A stretch of DNA of 64,000 nucleotides from Bacteroidota bacterium (GTDB lineage Bacteria > Bacteroidota > Bacteroidia > B-17B0 > Aurantibacillaceae), in assembly GCA_016711805.1 (NCBI GenBank), contig JADJSH010000017.1:1-64000 (forward strand), read 5' to 3'. The translations under genes were made by a program, and so were the position numbers. Positions 44,391 to 52,767 of this stretch are shown here, one piece after another. Numbering within the stretch: the first letter of the stretch is position 1; each line of letters starts with the position of its first letter. The notes beneath the pieces are model-generated. The model searched no databases. It saw only the letters and a list, made by a program, of their open reading frames with translations, and was not told where the DNA came from.

Positions 44391-44921
44391 TTATTTAACT
44401 AATGCCTCTTTTAATTTTGGTGGCTCCATCACGTGACCACATTTTTTGCAAGTACGCAACTCTAAACTATCGTAATACGACTGCATCAATTTTGGTAATT
44501 GCTCTACGATATCACCTAAATGAAATTTCGCACGATACAACTCTGTATCGCAATTTTCACAATACCAAGTACAAGCATCTAATTCTTGAGGTGTACGTTG
44601 ACGCTCAATTACTAAACCAACGGTATTCGGAAAACGTTGAGGAGAATGCTCTACTCTTGGTGGCAATAAAAAAATCTCACCTTCTTTAATATCAATGACT
44701 CTTGTTTTTCCATTTTCTCTGATAGGCAATTGCATATCACCTTCAATTTGATAGAAAAATTCTTCTCCTTCGTTATAGTGAAATTCTTTGCGGGCATTTG
44801 GTCCGCCCACAACCATCACAATAAATTCGGTGTCCTTGTAAACCACTTGATTTCCAACGGGTGGCTTTAATAAATGACGATTTTCGTCAATCCATTTTTT
44901 GAAATTAAACGGAGGTAGCAT
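44391..44921 (-). CDS. haao: 3-hydroxyanthranilate 3,4-dioxygenase
   Basis: 176-residue cupin that opens 3-hydroxyanthranilate with O2 to give the precursor of quinolinate or picolinate. EFHYNEGEEFFYQIEGD supplies His and Glu iron ligands, and PPRVEHSPQRFPN the second His. The C-terminal rubredoxin-like pair WYCENCD and RTCKKCGH binds a second iron, as in bacterial enzymes of this family. It is the first gene of the haao-kmo-kynA run; its promoter region is lost in the artefact at 44960-45310. Confidence 0.93.
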   Translation of the reverse strand: MLPPFNFKKWIDENRHLLKPPVGNQVVYKDTEFIVMVVGGPNARKEFHYNEGEEFFYQIEGDMQLPIRENGKTRVIDIKEGEIFLLPPRVEHSPQRFPNTVGLVIERQRTPQELDACTWYCENCDTELYRAKFHLGDIVEQLPKLMQSYYDSLELRTCKKCGHVMEPPKLKEALVK

Positions 44922-44959
44922 GTGATATAGGATTTAAGATTTTTGATATTTAATTTATA

Positions 44960-45310
44960 GTTGAGGTCCCCCCCCGTTTTTGGTTGGTTTTTTTTTTGGG
45001 GTTGTTTTTCCGGTTGCCCCAAAAGTGACCCCTTCCCTTTTTCCCCCCTAAAAAAGGCGGGTTTTTTTCTTTCTCCCCCCCCCCCCCCCCCCCCTCCTCC
45101 CCCCCCCAAAGCTTCCCCCCCCCCTCCCCCACCATTCCAATTTTTAAATAAAAACACCCCCGCTTTGGCCCTTCCCCCCCCCCCCCTCTCCCCCCCCCCC
45201 CCCGCCCGGGGGGAGGGGGGGGTGGGTTCCCCCCCCCCCCCCCCCCCGCCCCCCGGCGCGGGCCCCCCCCCCCACCCAAAAAAATAATTTTTTTTTTTTT
45301 TTTTTTAAAT
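44960..45310. other. Implausible poly-C/G/T stretch, probable assembly artefact
   Basis: Runs of one base dominate: C20 at 45075-45094, C13 at 45174-45186, C14 at 45190-45203, C19 at 45229-45247 and T19 at 45288-45306, plus G runs near 45209-45225. GC content is far above the flanks. It lies between haao and hpd and is flanked by inverted simple sequence (TTTGATATTTAA near 44940; TTCAAATATCAAAAATAT near 45378). I see no gene in it. Proline- or glycine-rich readings through it are by-products of the runs. Confidence 0.8.
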
Positions 45311-45392
45311 ATTAATTTTAGTTTTTTTATTAAAAATAAACGTTTGAATAGTTTATCACAAATCAGAAATCACAATTCAAATATCAAAAATA

Positions 45393-46550
45393 TCAAAGGG
45401 TTCCTCTTCTTGCTTGCTCTGCTTCAATTGATTCGAATAAAGCCTGGAAGTTCCCTTTTCCGAAAGACTTCGCTCCTTTACGTTGAATAATTTCAAAGAA
45501 CAATGTTGGTCTGTCTTCCACTGGTTTTGTAAAGATTTGTAATAGGTATCCGTCTTCATCTCTATCCACCATGATACCCCATTTCTTTAACACTTCCATA
45601 TCTTCTTCAATAATCCCCACTCTATCTTTCACAGTATCATAATACGTTCCTGGTACGTATAAAAATTCAACGCCACGTCTACGCATTTCAGAAATCGTAA
45701 ATACGATATCATCTGTCGCAACCGCAATATGTTGGCAACCTGGACCATGATAAAAATCCAAATACTCTTCTACTTGTGATTTCTTTTTACCATGAGCTGG
45801 TTCGTTAATTGGAAACTTGATACGACCATTTCCATTAGTCATTACCTTACTCATTAAAGCCGTGTACTCTGTCGAAATATCTTTATCATCAAACGTTACT
45901 AAGTTTGCAAAACCCATCACATCTGCATAAAAACTAGCCCACTTATTCATGGCACCTAATTCTACATTACCTACCATGTGATCGATATATTTTAAACCTG
46001 TTGGAGTTGGTTTGTATTCAGTGTCTAGTTTTGCATAACCTGGCATAAAAACGCCTTTATAATTTTTACGTTCTACAAACATATGAATGGTTTCTCCATA
46101 AGTATGAATACCAGCCCTTACAATTTCTCCGTTTTCATCTTTTGTAACTGTTGGTTCTAAATAAGATTTAGCGCCACGCTTCGTTGTTTCTTCATAAGCT
46201 TTACGAGCATCATCTACCCATAAGGCAATAACTTTTACTCCATCGCCATGATTACGGATATGGTGAGAAATTTCGCTATTTGGATCAAAAGGAGAAGTTA
46301 ATACCAAACGAATTTTATCTTGAACTAATACATAAGATACTCTATCGCGAGAACCAGTCTCTAATCCAGCGTATGCTAGTTCTTGAAAACCAAATGCCGT
46401 TTTATAATAATGCGCTGCTTGTTTGGCATTACCAACATATAATTCAACATAATCTGTTCCGTTAATTGGTAAAAAGTCTTGTGCTTTATCAAATACTTTT
46501 TCTCCACTATAATCGTAGTTTTTTACTTTAGTTAAATCTGCTACTGACAT
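45393..46550 (-). CDS. hpd: 4-hydroxyphenylpyruvate dioxygenase
   Basis: 385 residues, Fe(II) enzyme converting 4-hydroxyphenylpyruvate and O2 to homogentisate in tyrosine breakdown. Two vicinal-oxygen-chelate domains: the N-terminal one begins DYVELYVGNAKQAAHYYKTAFGF, and the C-terminal one has LKYIDHMVGNV (first His ligand), GCQHIAVATDDI (second His) and LFFEIIQRKGAKSFGKGNF (Glu ligand and gating helix). It lies 33 bp downstream of hmgA on the same strand. Confidence 0.94.
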   Translation of the reverse strand: MSVADLTKVKNYDYSGEKVFDKAQDFLPINGTDYVELYVGNAKQAAHYYKTAFGFQELAYAGLETGSRDRVSYVLVQDKIRLVLTSPFDPNSEISHHIRNHGDGVKVIALWVDDARKAYEETTKRGAKSYLEPTVTKDENGEIVRAGIHTYGETIHMFVERKNYKGVFMPGYAKLDTEYKPTPTGLKYIDHMVGNVELGAMNKWASFYADVMGFANLVTFDDKDISTEYTALMSKVMTNGNGRIKFPINEPAHGKKKSQVEEYLDFYHGPGCQHIAVATDDIVFTISEMRRRGVEFLYVPGTYYDTVKDRVGIIEEDMEVLKKWGIMVDRDEDGYLLQIFTKPVEDRPTLFFEIIQRKGAKSFGKGNFQALFESIEAEQARRGTL

Positions 46551-46583
46551 AATATTTATTTTTTAGTTAGTTGTTTTTATTTT

Positions 46584-47756
46584 TTATACTAATTGAGGGG
46601 TGCTCATCCATGATTTATAATAATCTTTCACTTCATATTTTAAAGCTTCTGTAGAAATTTTCAAAGGATTAAAAGGGTCAATCATCACCGCTAATTCCTT
46701 GGTTTCTTTTTTACCGATACTTCTCTCAATTGCTCCAGGATGTGGTCCGTGAGGTACACCAGCAGGATGCAATGTAAACTGACCAGCTTTAATATTATTA
46801 CGGCTCATAAAATCGCCATCTACATAATACAAAATTTCTTCCGCATCAATATTACTATGGTGATAAGGTGCAGGAATGGCGTCTGGATGATAATCATATA
46901 AACGCGGCACAAAAGAACAAATCACAAAATTACGTCCTTCAAATTGTTGATGAATTGGAGGAGGCATATGAATACGACCTGTAATTGGCTCGAAATTAAA
47001 AATAGAAAAAGCATAAGGATATACATAACCATCCCATCCTACTAAATCAAAAGGATGTGTTTCATAAGTATATGGATAAATCATTCCACGTTTTTTAATC
47101 ATAATTTTGAAATCACCATGCTCATCATGTGTTTCGAAATTATAAGGCAATTTAAAATCGCGCTCACAGAATGGAGAATGCTCTAATAATTGTCCAAATT
47201 CATTACGGTAACGCTTTGGCGTGCGAATTGGACTATGAGATTCTACAAATAAAATTTTGTTTTCCTTTGTATCAAATTCCAATTTATAAACGACACCTCT
47301 TGGAATAATCACATAATCGCCATATTCAAAATCAACGGTACCGTACATGGTTTTACAACGTCCGCTTCCTTTATGAATAAATAACATTTCATCAGAATCA
47401 GCATTCTTAAAGAAATAATCTTCCATATTTTTTGAAGGACATGCCATACCAATTTGCATATCATCGTTAAAGAAAAACACTTTACGACTTTCTAAATAAT
47501 CATCTTCTGGTTCTACGTCATAACCCATAAAGCTTAAGGCTTTCAAGTTTTCATCAATACCAACTTCTGGTCGAGCGTAATGCGCTTTTCCAATTTCTTT
47601 CACCATGGTTGGTGGATTAAGATGGTACACTAAAGAAGAAGTACTTGAAAAACCTTCCGTACCAAATAATTCTTCGTGATATAATTCGCCATTTGGTTTG
47701 CGAAACACAATGTGGCGTTTATGTGGGATTTGCCCTTGTTTTTGATATATAGACAT
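46584..47756 (-). CDS. hmgA: Homogentisate 1,2-dioxygenase
   Basis: The start is placed at 47756 (MSIYQKQGQIPHKRHIVFRK); an upstream ATG at 47810 would add 18 residues overlapping the promoter region. 390 residues. It cleaves homogentisate with O2 to maleylacetoacetate. Landmarks: PFDLVGWDGYVYPYAF, PPPIHQQFEGRNFVICSF (His ligand), HHSNIDAEEILYYVDGDFMSR (Glu and His) and LHPAGVPHGPHPGA (His). It is the first gene of the hmgA-hpd pair. A Crp/Fnr-like motif lies 67 bp upstream. Confidence 0.92.
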   Translation of the reverse strand: MSIYQKQGQIPHKRHIVFRKPNGELYHEELFGTEGFSSTSSLVYHLNPPTMVKEIGKAHYARPEVGIDENLKALSFMGYDVEPEDDYLESRKVFFFNDDMQIGMACPSKNMEDYFFKNADSDEMLFIHKGSGRCKTMYGTVDFEYGDYVIIPRGVVYKLEFDTKENKILFVESHSPIRTPKRYRNEFGQLLEHSPFCERDFKLPYNFETHDEHGDFKIMIKKRGMIYPYTYETHPFDLVGWDGYVYPYAFSIFNFEPITGRIHMPPPIHQQFEGRNFVICSFVPRLYDYHPDAIPAPYHHSNIDAEEILYYVDGDFMSRNNIKAGQFTLHPAGVPHGPHPGAIERSIGKKETKELAVMIDPFNPLKISTEALKYEVKDYYKSWMSTPQLV

Positions 47757-47822
47757 AATGACGTTTTTTGTAACAAAGGATGAAAAATTAACAGAAAAAA
47801 GGAATGACATAACTCAGTTTAA

Positions 47823-47844
47823 TCACATGATTATTGTCAATTAT
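47823..47844 (-). promoter_or_regulatory. Crp/Fnr-like motif upstream of hmgA
   Basis: On the minus strand: TTGACAATAATCATGTGA with AT-rich flank. It matches the motif upstream of paaA at 52768-52789 at 19 of 22 positions. The TTGAC-N4-ATCAT core resembles the TTGAT-N4-ATCAA box bound by Fnr-family proteins. Confidence 0.5.
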
Positions 47845-47904
47845 AGTAGGAAGAACAAACCTACCTTTAGATTATAAATCAATAATAAATAAAATAGATA
47901 AATC

Positions 47905-48288
47905 ATGAATACAGGAGAAAAAATTTACACGCAACATGCCGACCATACAGAATGGATGAGCAAATTAAAATTTTATACAGACGAAATATCTATTTTGAAA
48001 GGCCGTTTGGGAGAAATTGCATCTAAAAATAATCAGCAAGATGTGCTAGCTCAAGTAGAGCATTTTCAAAATCAATTAATCGTTCAAAAAAATAATATTG
48101 ATGAAATATCTCATACCATTAAATTAGATGAAAGTGCTATTGAGAAAGAAGTTAATAAAAATCCAGTAGCAGTTGATCATAGAGAAATGCCTTCTCACTC
48201 AAAAGAAAAAGAAGCTGTTGATGCTTTTGAAAAAAACTTTAATGAATTAAGAGCAGAGTTTAAAACATTTGCTGCTAAGTGGATGTAA
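47905..48288 (+). CDS. Hypothetical coiled-coil protein
   Basis: 127 residues, charged, with no signal. It is predicted helical throughout (WMSKLKFYTDEISILKGRLGEI; AQVEHFQNQLIVQKNNIDEI; EAVDAFEKNFNELRAEFKTFAAKWM). It is divergent from hmgA and has a TACCTTTA near-consensus -7 box at 47862-47869. Function unknown. Confidence 0.6.
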   Translation: MNTGEKIYTQHADHTEWMSKLKFYTDEISILKGRLGEIASKNNQQDVLAQVEHFQNQLIVQKNNIDEISHTIKLDESAIEKEVNKNPVAVDHREMPSHSKEKEAVDAFEKNFNELRAEFKTFAAKWM

Positions 48289-48302
48289 AAATAAACTATA
48301 CC

Positions 48303-48325
48303 CTTCGACTCCGCTCAGGGTGACA
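48303..48325 (+). repeat. Dispersed CTTCGACTCCGCTCAG repeat, copy 3
   Basis: CTTCGACTCCGCTCAGGGTG followed by ACA, directly before a bidirectional terminator. It matches 15672-15694. Confidence 0.65.
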
Positions 48326-48334
48326 TACAAAAAA

Positions 48335-48362
48335 AAGAGGCTTAAAAATTTAAGCCTCTTTT
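48335..48362. terminator. Bidirectional rho-independent terminator
   Basis: A 12-bp perfect stem, AAGAGGCTTAAA / TTTAAGCCTCTT, with A-run and T-run on opposite sides between convergent genes. Confidence 0.85.
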
Positions 48363-48363
48363 T

Positions 48364-48792
48364 TTATAAAATAACTGTAGGATTTAAACTGACCTTGGAA
48401 GTAATAGAATTAGAAATCAAACACGCTTTTTCAGATTTATCTAAAACACGTAAGGCTTTTTCTTTATCCTCTTCTTTAGTAATTATTAATGTTGGGTTTA
48501 AAATAACCTCCGTCATTAAAAACTTACCTTCTATTTGATCTAAAACACCAACCGCGTTGCAACTAAATTCTTTAAATTCTAATCTCGAATTTTCTGCAAT
48601 GGCCAAAAAGGTTGTCATAAAACAAGAATTAACAGCTGCTGTAAAAAAATGTTCGGGCGACCAAACACCCTCAACTCCTTTTGGAAATTGTGGCGGCGTT
48701 GCTACTTCTATTTTAGAATTTAATTCAGGTGAAAACACCTCTCCTACTCTTCCTTCATTCCATTTAAGGTTAACATTATATTGATGTGACAT
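48364..48792 (-). CDS. OsmC/Ohr family protein
   Basis: 142 residues. OsmC folds reduce organic hydroperoxides with a Cys pair. Here VNSCFMTTFLAIAENSRLEF carries the first Cys and SEKACLISNSI the second, both in the usual places; FSPEHFFTAAVNSC is diagnostic. It heads toward the terminator and is the last gene of a run with trxA, a DUF2892 protein and a rhodanese (2-bp gap to trxA), which suggests a thiol-redox or sulfur-handling operon. Confidence 0.88.
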   Translation of the reverse strand: MSHQYNVNLKWNEGRVGEVFSPELNSKIEVATPPQFPKGVEGVWSPEHFFTAAVNSCFMTTFLAIAENSRLEFKEFSCNAVGVLDQIEGKFLMTEVILNPTLIITKEEDKEKALRVLDKSEKACLISNSITSKVSLNPTVIL

Positions 48793-48794
48793 AT

Positions 48795-49091
48795 CTATTG
48801 AAACTGATTAAATATTTTAATTAATTCTTGAGTTGGCACTACACCCGATTGTTTCCAAACAGGTTGCCCTTTTTTAAACATAATTAAAGTTGGCACACTT
48901 CTAATTTGATATATAGAAGCTACCTCAGGATTTTTGTCTACATCTATTTTAATAATAGTTGCATTGTCCTGCAATTGTGTTTTTACATCTTTTAAAATGG
49001 GAGCAATTGTTTTACAAGGACCACACCACTCTGCGAAAAAATCTACTAATACAGGTTTTTCGGAATTGATAATATTGTTGAAGTTGTTCAT
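48795..49091 (-). CDS. trxA: Thioredoxin
   Basis: 98 residues with the active site FFAEWCGPCKTIAPIL near residue 22 and the cis-Pro region SVPTLIMFKKGQP. No signal peptide, so it is a cytoplasmic disulfide reductase. It may reduce the OsmC protein or the rhodanese encoded beside it. Its start overlaps the stop of the upstream DUF2892 gene by one base. Confidence 0.93.
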   Translation of the reverse strand: MNNFNNIINSEKPVLVDFFAEWCGPCKTIAPILKDVKTQLQDNATIIKIDVDKNPEVASIYQIRSVPTLIMFKKGQPVWKQSGVVPTQELIKIFNQFQ

Positions 49092-49303
49092 TATTTTTGT
49101 TTTTGAGGGATTTCACAATTGCCACTGACGCAGGTTACACAAGTATTAAATACAGCTTGTCCTAATAAAAATACTCCTGCTAATATTAAAATATAATCTA
49201 GAGCAATGATACCACTAACTATAAATACTACAGATAATACTAATCTTATGATTCGCCATAAACTCCAATGAGTCGATAAGCGTTGTTTAATATTTAAATC
49301 CAT
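49091..49303 (-). CDS. DUF2892 (YgaP-like) small membrane protein
   Basis: 70 residues with two hydrophobic helices (IIRLVLSVVFIVSGIIALDYI, ILAGVFLLGQAVFNTCVTC) and a C-terminal CVTCVSGNCEI Cys cluster. In YgaP this membrane hairpin is fused to a rhodanese domain; here the two are separate adjacent genes overlapping by one base. The pair probably rebuilds a membrane-bound sulfurtransferase. Confidence 0.8.
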   Translation of the reverse strand: MDLNIKQRLSTHWSLWRIIRLVLSVVFIVSGIIALDYILILAGVFLLGQAVFNTCVTCVSGNCEIPQKQK

Positions 49304-49614
49304 TATACTTTTCCGTTTAAACTCATCCAGCCACCGCCATTGTACACTTCTTTAAACCCTAAAGAGCTCAAGGTTGATTTGGCAGAAGCGCTGCGCATAC
49401 CACTTGCACAGCAAGTAATAATGGGAACATTTTTTTTAATTTTATTGACACTTGAAGATAAATCATTTAATGGAATATTAACACTTCCTTTTACATGACC
49501 TGAAGCATACTCTCCACGAGATCTGACATCAATAATTTGAGCTCCTTTTTTTACTAAGTCTTTGTAATCTACTTTTGGGCCTAAACCTAAAGCACTTTTT
49601 ATAGCATCTAACAT
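49303..49614 (-). CDS. Rhodanese-like sulfurtransferase
   Basis: 103 residues, a single rhodanese domain. IIDVRSRGEYASGHVKGSVNIPL is the entry motif. The active-site loop is IITCCASGMRSASA, with two adjacent Cys where one is usual. It carries persulfide sulfur. First gene of the rhodanese-DUF2892-trxA-osmC run, with overlapping starts and stops. Confidence 0.9.
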   Translation of the reverse strand: MLDAIKSALGLGPKVDYKDLVKKGAQIIDVRSRGEYASGHVKGSVNIPLNDLSSSVNKIKKNVPIITCCASGMRSASAKSTLSSLGFKEVYNGGGWMSLNGKV

Positions 49615-49640
49615 AATTTTATTTTTTAATGTTTATTATT

Positions 49641-50036
49641 TTAAGCGTGATGATGAGTTTGATTTTTATATTCTTTTTTGAATTTATAAAAGAAATTAAG
49701 CCATATCAATCGCGACCATCTTAATGTTAATGGTGAAACCACCACAATAAATAACATCACAAATATAGCGAAAGGCAACAAGTCCCAATTTAAAACAAAA
49801 TTTTCGAGTGCATACCAAATCATAAACCAACCCGAAGAAATGGCATAAGACACATACATAGCTCCATAAAAAAAGCTTGGCTCGTCCTCATATTGTAAAT
49901 GGCAATGACTACATGTTTTGTGCATCTTAAACATCTTGGTTAAATCATAAGGATTTTTAGATTCAAAAACATCACCTTGATGACATCTTGAACACTTGTT
50001 GAAGAGCATCGAATAAAGCATATTGAATATTAACAT
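49641..50036 (-). CDS. DUF983 family membrane protein with zinc-ribbon N-terminus
   Basis: 131 residues. FNKCSRCHQGDVF and HKTCSHCHLQYED provide two CxxC pairs for one metal. Two membrane helices follow (GAMYVSYAISSGWFMIWYAL; LLPFAIFVMLFIVVVSPL) and a His-rich tail. DUF983 function is unknown. It lies 26 bp upstream of the rhodanese gene. ATG at 50021 is an alternative start. Confidence 0.8.
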   Translation of the reverse strand: MLIFNMLYSMLFNKCSRCHQGDVFESKNPYDLTKMFKMHKTCSHCHLQYEDEPSFFYGAMYVSYAISSGWFMIWYALENFVLNWDLLPFAIFVMLFIVVVSPLTLRWSRLIWLNFFYKFKKEYKNQTHHHA

Positions 50037-50170
50037 AACGATTTTATTTAATGATTATACTATTATAAATACAGTATAAAGGTACAACCTAAACAAAGGA
50101 ATGTTGGTGACTTTTGTTACATATATAACTGATTTTTGAAACTAATTTTGCAAGCAACAAATCATGTAAA

Positions 50171-50208
50171 AACACAAGAGCCAATAATAAATTATTGGCT
50201 CTTGTGTT
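50171..50208 (-). terminator. Rho-independent terminator of the paa operon
   Basis: A 17-bp perfect stem, AACACAAGAGCCAATAA / TTATTGGCTCTTGTGTT, with a 4-base loop, 17 bp after paaD. Confidence 0.88.
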
Positions 50209-50225
50209 AATTTTTCAAATTACTA

Positions 50226-50717
50226 TTAGTGACACTTAAAGGCATCAAACGTTTCCTTACAATCATCGCATTTATACAAGGCCTTGCATGCGGTTGATCC
50301 AAAACGACTAATTAAGGATGTGTGTTTTGAATTACATTGTGGACACGATACTATTTCAGCCGTGCTAAACAACTTAGAACAAGATGAATGATTTGGTGGA
50401 GCAATGCCATACTTTTTTAATTTCAATTTGGCTTCTTGAGTTAACCAATCTGTTGTCCAAGCTGGTTTATACGTCAATTCCACTTTAACATTAGTTACAC
50501 CATGAGACTCCAAAATTTCTTTTATTTGGTCGCCAATCATTCCCATAGCTGGACAAGCCGTATAGGTAGGTGTGATAGTTACAATATATGCTCCATCTTC
50601 AATTCTAACCCCTCTTAAAATTCCTAAATCTTTAATGGTGATCACAGGAATCTCTGGATCAGGAATTTCTGATACGAGATTATACACTTCATCTGGATAT
50701 AAATCGACTGTTACCAT
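50226..50717 (-). CDS. paaD: Phenylacetyl-CoA epoxidase maturation subunit PaaD
   Basis: 163 residues. The N-terminal MIP18/SufT-like domain (IPDPEIPVITIKDLGILRGV, PTYTACPAMGMIGDQI) is typical of iron-sulfur assembly factors. The C-terminal zinc ribbon (CPQCNSKHTSL, YKCDDCKETF) is the PaaD hallmark. It helps to mature the PaaABCE oxygenase. It overlaps paaC by 7 bp and ends the operon; no paaE follows. Confidence 0.92.
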   Translation of the reverse strand: MVTVDLYPDEVYNLVSEIPDPEIPVITIKDLGILRGVRIEDGAYIVTITPTYTACPAMGMIGDQIKEILESHGVTNVKVELTYKPAWTTDWLTQEAKLKLKKYGIAPPNHSSCSKLFSTAEIVSCPQCNSKHTSLISRFGSTACKALYKCDDCKETFDAFKCH

Positions 50718-51469
50718 TTTGCATCTGGATAAGCTCTTTGTAAATATTGCATTTCAGATAAGATATGACCTAAATTCTCTGTATGAATACCTTTTTTACT
50801 ACCTGTTTGCATATAGGTATCTTCAGGCATTAACAAGGTTGCTTTAGATAAAACAGTTTTGATATCATCGTGCCATTTAGCTTTAATTGGAATTAAATCT
50901 ACAGCGATACCTTCGCGCATTAATTGCGCGTCAACTTCATCCATCTCAAATAATTCGCCCGTATACATCCACAAATCATTTACAGCTGTTTGCATACGTT
51001 TATGGCTTTCGCTAGTTCCGTCTCCTAAACGCAATGTCCAGTCGATGGCATGTTGCATATGGTACTTAATTTCTTTAATTGTTTTTGAAGCAATAGCAGC
51101 TAATGTTTCATCTCTGCTTTTTTCTAATTCAGTGTAAAACAAAAATTCAAAAACAGAAACAAATAACTGACGAGCAATGGTATGCGCAAAATCACCATTG
51201 GGTTGCTCAATTAACAAATGGTTGTAGTAATTAATTTCTGCACGACGATAAGCAATATCATCATCTGTTTTTCCTTTACCTTCAATATCCGCTGCGTATT
51301 TTAATAAAGCTTGTGCTCTACCAATCATATCTAAAGCTACATTAGTTAAAGCTAAGTCTTCTTCTAAAATAGGGCCTCTGCTGCATAGTTCTGATAAACG
51401 GTGACCGAGAATTAAAGCATCATCACCTAAGCGAAGTGTGTATGTATATGTTGCGTCTTTTGTTGTCAT
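50711..51469 (-). CDS. paaC: Phenylacetyl-CoA epoxidase subunit PaaC
   Basis: 252-residue ferritin-like helical subunit that forms the structural partner of PaaA. Landmarks: LGDDALILGHRLSELCSRGPILEEDLALTN (region), LIEQPNGDFAHTIARQLFVSVFEFLFY and KYHMQHAIDWTLRLGDGT. It overlaps paaD and lies 10 bp after paaB. Confidence 0.93.
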   Translation of the reverse strand: MTTKDATYTYTLRLGDDALILGHRLSELCSRGPILEEDLALTNVALDMIGRAQALLKYAADIEGKGKTDDDIAYRRAEINYYNHLLIEQPNGDFAHTIARQLFVSVFEFLFYTELEKSRDETLAAIASKTIKEIKYHMQHAIDWTLRLGDGTSESHKRMQTAVNDLWMYTGELFEMDEVDAQLMREGIAVDLIPIKAKWHDDIKTVLSKATLLMPEDTYMQTGSKKGIHTENLGHILSEMQYLQRAYPDAKW

Positions 51470-51479
51470 AATTTTTTAA

Positions 51480-51770
51480 TTAAATGTTTTTAGCGCCTTC
51501 TGGCATTACATAAAAAGTGGGATGACGATATACTTTATCATTTGATGGATCAAACAACATATCATTATCATCAGGATTTGAAGCTACAATATGCTTAGAT
51601 GGTAACACCCAAATGCTTGTTCCTTCTCCTCTACGTGTATAAATATCTCTGGCATTTTGAATTGCCATTTTGTTATCAGAAGCATGAACGCTACCTGCAT
51701 GTATATAAGGAAGTCCTGATTTACTTTGAATAAACACTTCCCATAAGTCTAATTGTGTATCTGTTGCCAT
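51480..51770 (-). CDS. paaB: Phenylacetyl-CoA epoxidase subunit PaaB
   Basis: 96 residues. WEVFIQSKSGLPYIHAGSVHA and ARDIYTRRGEGTSIWVLPS are diagnostic of PaaB, the small subunit that bridges PaaA/PaaC heterodimers. 10-bp gaps to paaA and paaC. Confidence 0.93.
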   Translation of the reverse strand: MATDTQLDLWEVFIQSKSGLPYIHAGSVHASDNKMAIQNARDIYTRRGEGTSIWVLPSKHIVASNPDDNDMLFDPSNDKVYRHPTFYVMPEGAKNI

Positions 51771-51780
51771 AATAATATTT

Positions 51781-52725
51781 TTAAGCGGTTTCTAATTCTT
51801 TTTTTACATGTTTTTGTTTGTAGGCTACTGCAGCTTCTCTTACCCAAGCTCCCTCTTCATGAAACTTGATATGATGATCTACACGTTGCTTATTACATGG
51901 TCCATGACCAGCAATCACTCTGTAAAACTCATCCCAATTAATTGGACTAATTTTATAGTGACCTGTCTTTTCATCTAATGAAAAATTGTTATCAGGAATC
52001 GTTAAACCAATTAACTCAGCTTGAGGAATCGTTTTATCAATAAACTTTTGACGTAATTCATCATTTGTTTCACGTTTGATTTTCCATTTAACAGCATCGC
52101 TACTATGAGGAGAATCAGTATCATGTGGACCAAACATCATTAATGATGGCCACCACCATCTATTCATTGCATCTTGCGCCATTGCTTGTTGGTCTTTAGT
52201 ACCACGCATCATCTTAGTCATGATTTCGTAACCTTGACGTTGATGAAAACTTTCTTCTTTACAAATACGCACCATCGCTCTACTATACGGACCGTAGGAA
52301 GTACGTTGTAATGACACTTGATTAACGATCGCAGCGCCATCTACTAACCAACCGATAGCACCAATATCAGCCCAGTTTAAAGCAGGATAATTAAAAATAG
52401 AAGAGTACTTCGCTTTACCTGATTGTAAATTTTCAATCAATTCGGCGCGAGAAACACCTAATGTTTCTGCGGCGCTGTACAAGTATAATCCATGTCCACC
52501 TTCGTCCTGAATTTTAGCTAACAAAATTTGTTTCGCTCTTAAACTTGGGGCGCGAGTAATCCAATTTCCTTCGGGTTGCATACCAATAACTTCAGAATGG
52601 GCATGCTGAGAAATTTGACGAATTAAATGTTTGCGGTAGCCTTCTGGCATATAATCTTTAGCCTCAATGTGCTCTCCATTATCAATCCTTGATTGAAAAT
52701 GTGTATCAGAATGTTCGTTGTGCAT
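51781..52725 (-). CDS. paaA: Phenylacetyl-CoA epoxidase catalytic subunit PaaA
   Basis: 314 residues. The di-iron ferritin-like subunit inserts O2 into phenylacetyl-CoA to give the 1,2-epoxide. Metal-ligand helices: [20 protein letters not shown] and [15 protein letters not shown]; the family start is [25 protein letters not shown] (region). First gene of paaABCD. Two Crp/Fnr-like motifs lie 43-83 bp upstream. Confidence 0.94.
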   Translation of the reverse strand: MHNEHSDTHFQSRIDNGEHIEAKDYMPEGYRKHLIRQISQHAHSEVIGMQPEGNWITRAPSLRAKQILLAKIQDEGGHGLYLYSAAETLGVSRAELIENLQSGKAKYSSIFNYPALNWADIGAIGWLVDGAAIVNQVSLQRTSYGPYSRAMVRICKEESFHQRQGYEIMTKMMRGTKDQQAMAQDAMNRWWWPSLMMFGPHDTDSPHSSDAVKWKIKRETNDELRQKFIDKTIPQAELIGLTIPDNNFSLDEKTGHYKISPINWDEFYRVIAGHGPCNKQRVDHHIKFHEEGAWVREAAVAYKQKHVKKELETA

Positions 52726-52767
52726 AGTTAGATTTTTATTGTAAATGTATTTTACAAAAAAGCTAAC

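Noticed and set aside
44867..45287. Proline- and glycine-rich open readings of about 100 codons across the poly-C block
   Set aside because: They are translations of long C or G runs in sequence that is itself doubtful; no start context or family resemblance.
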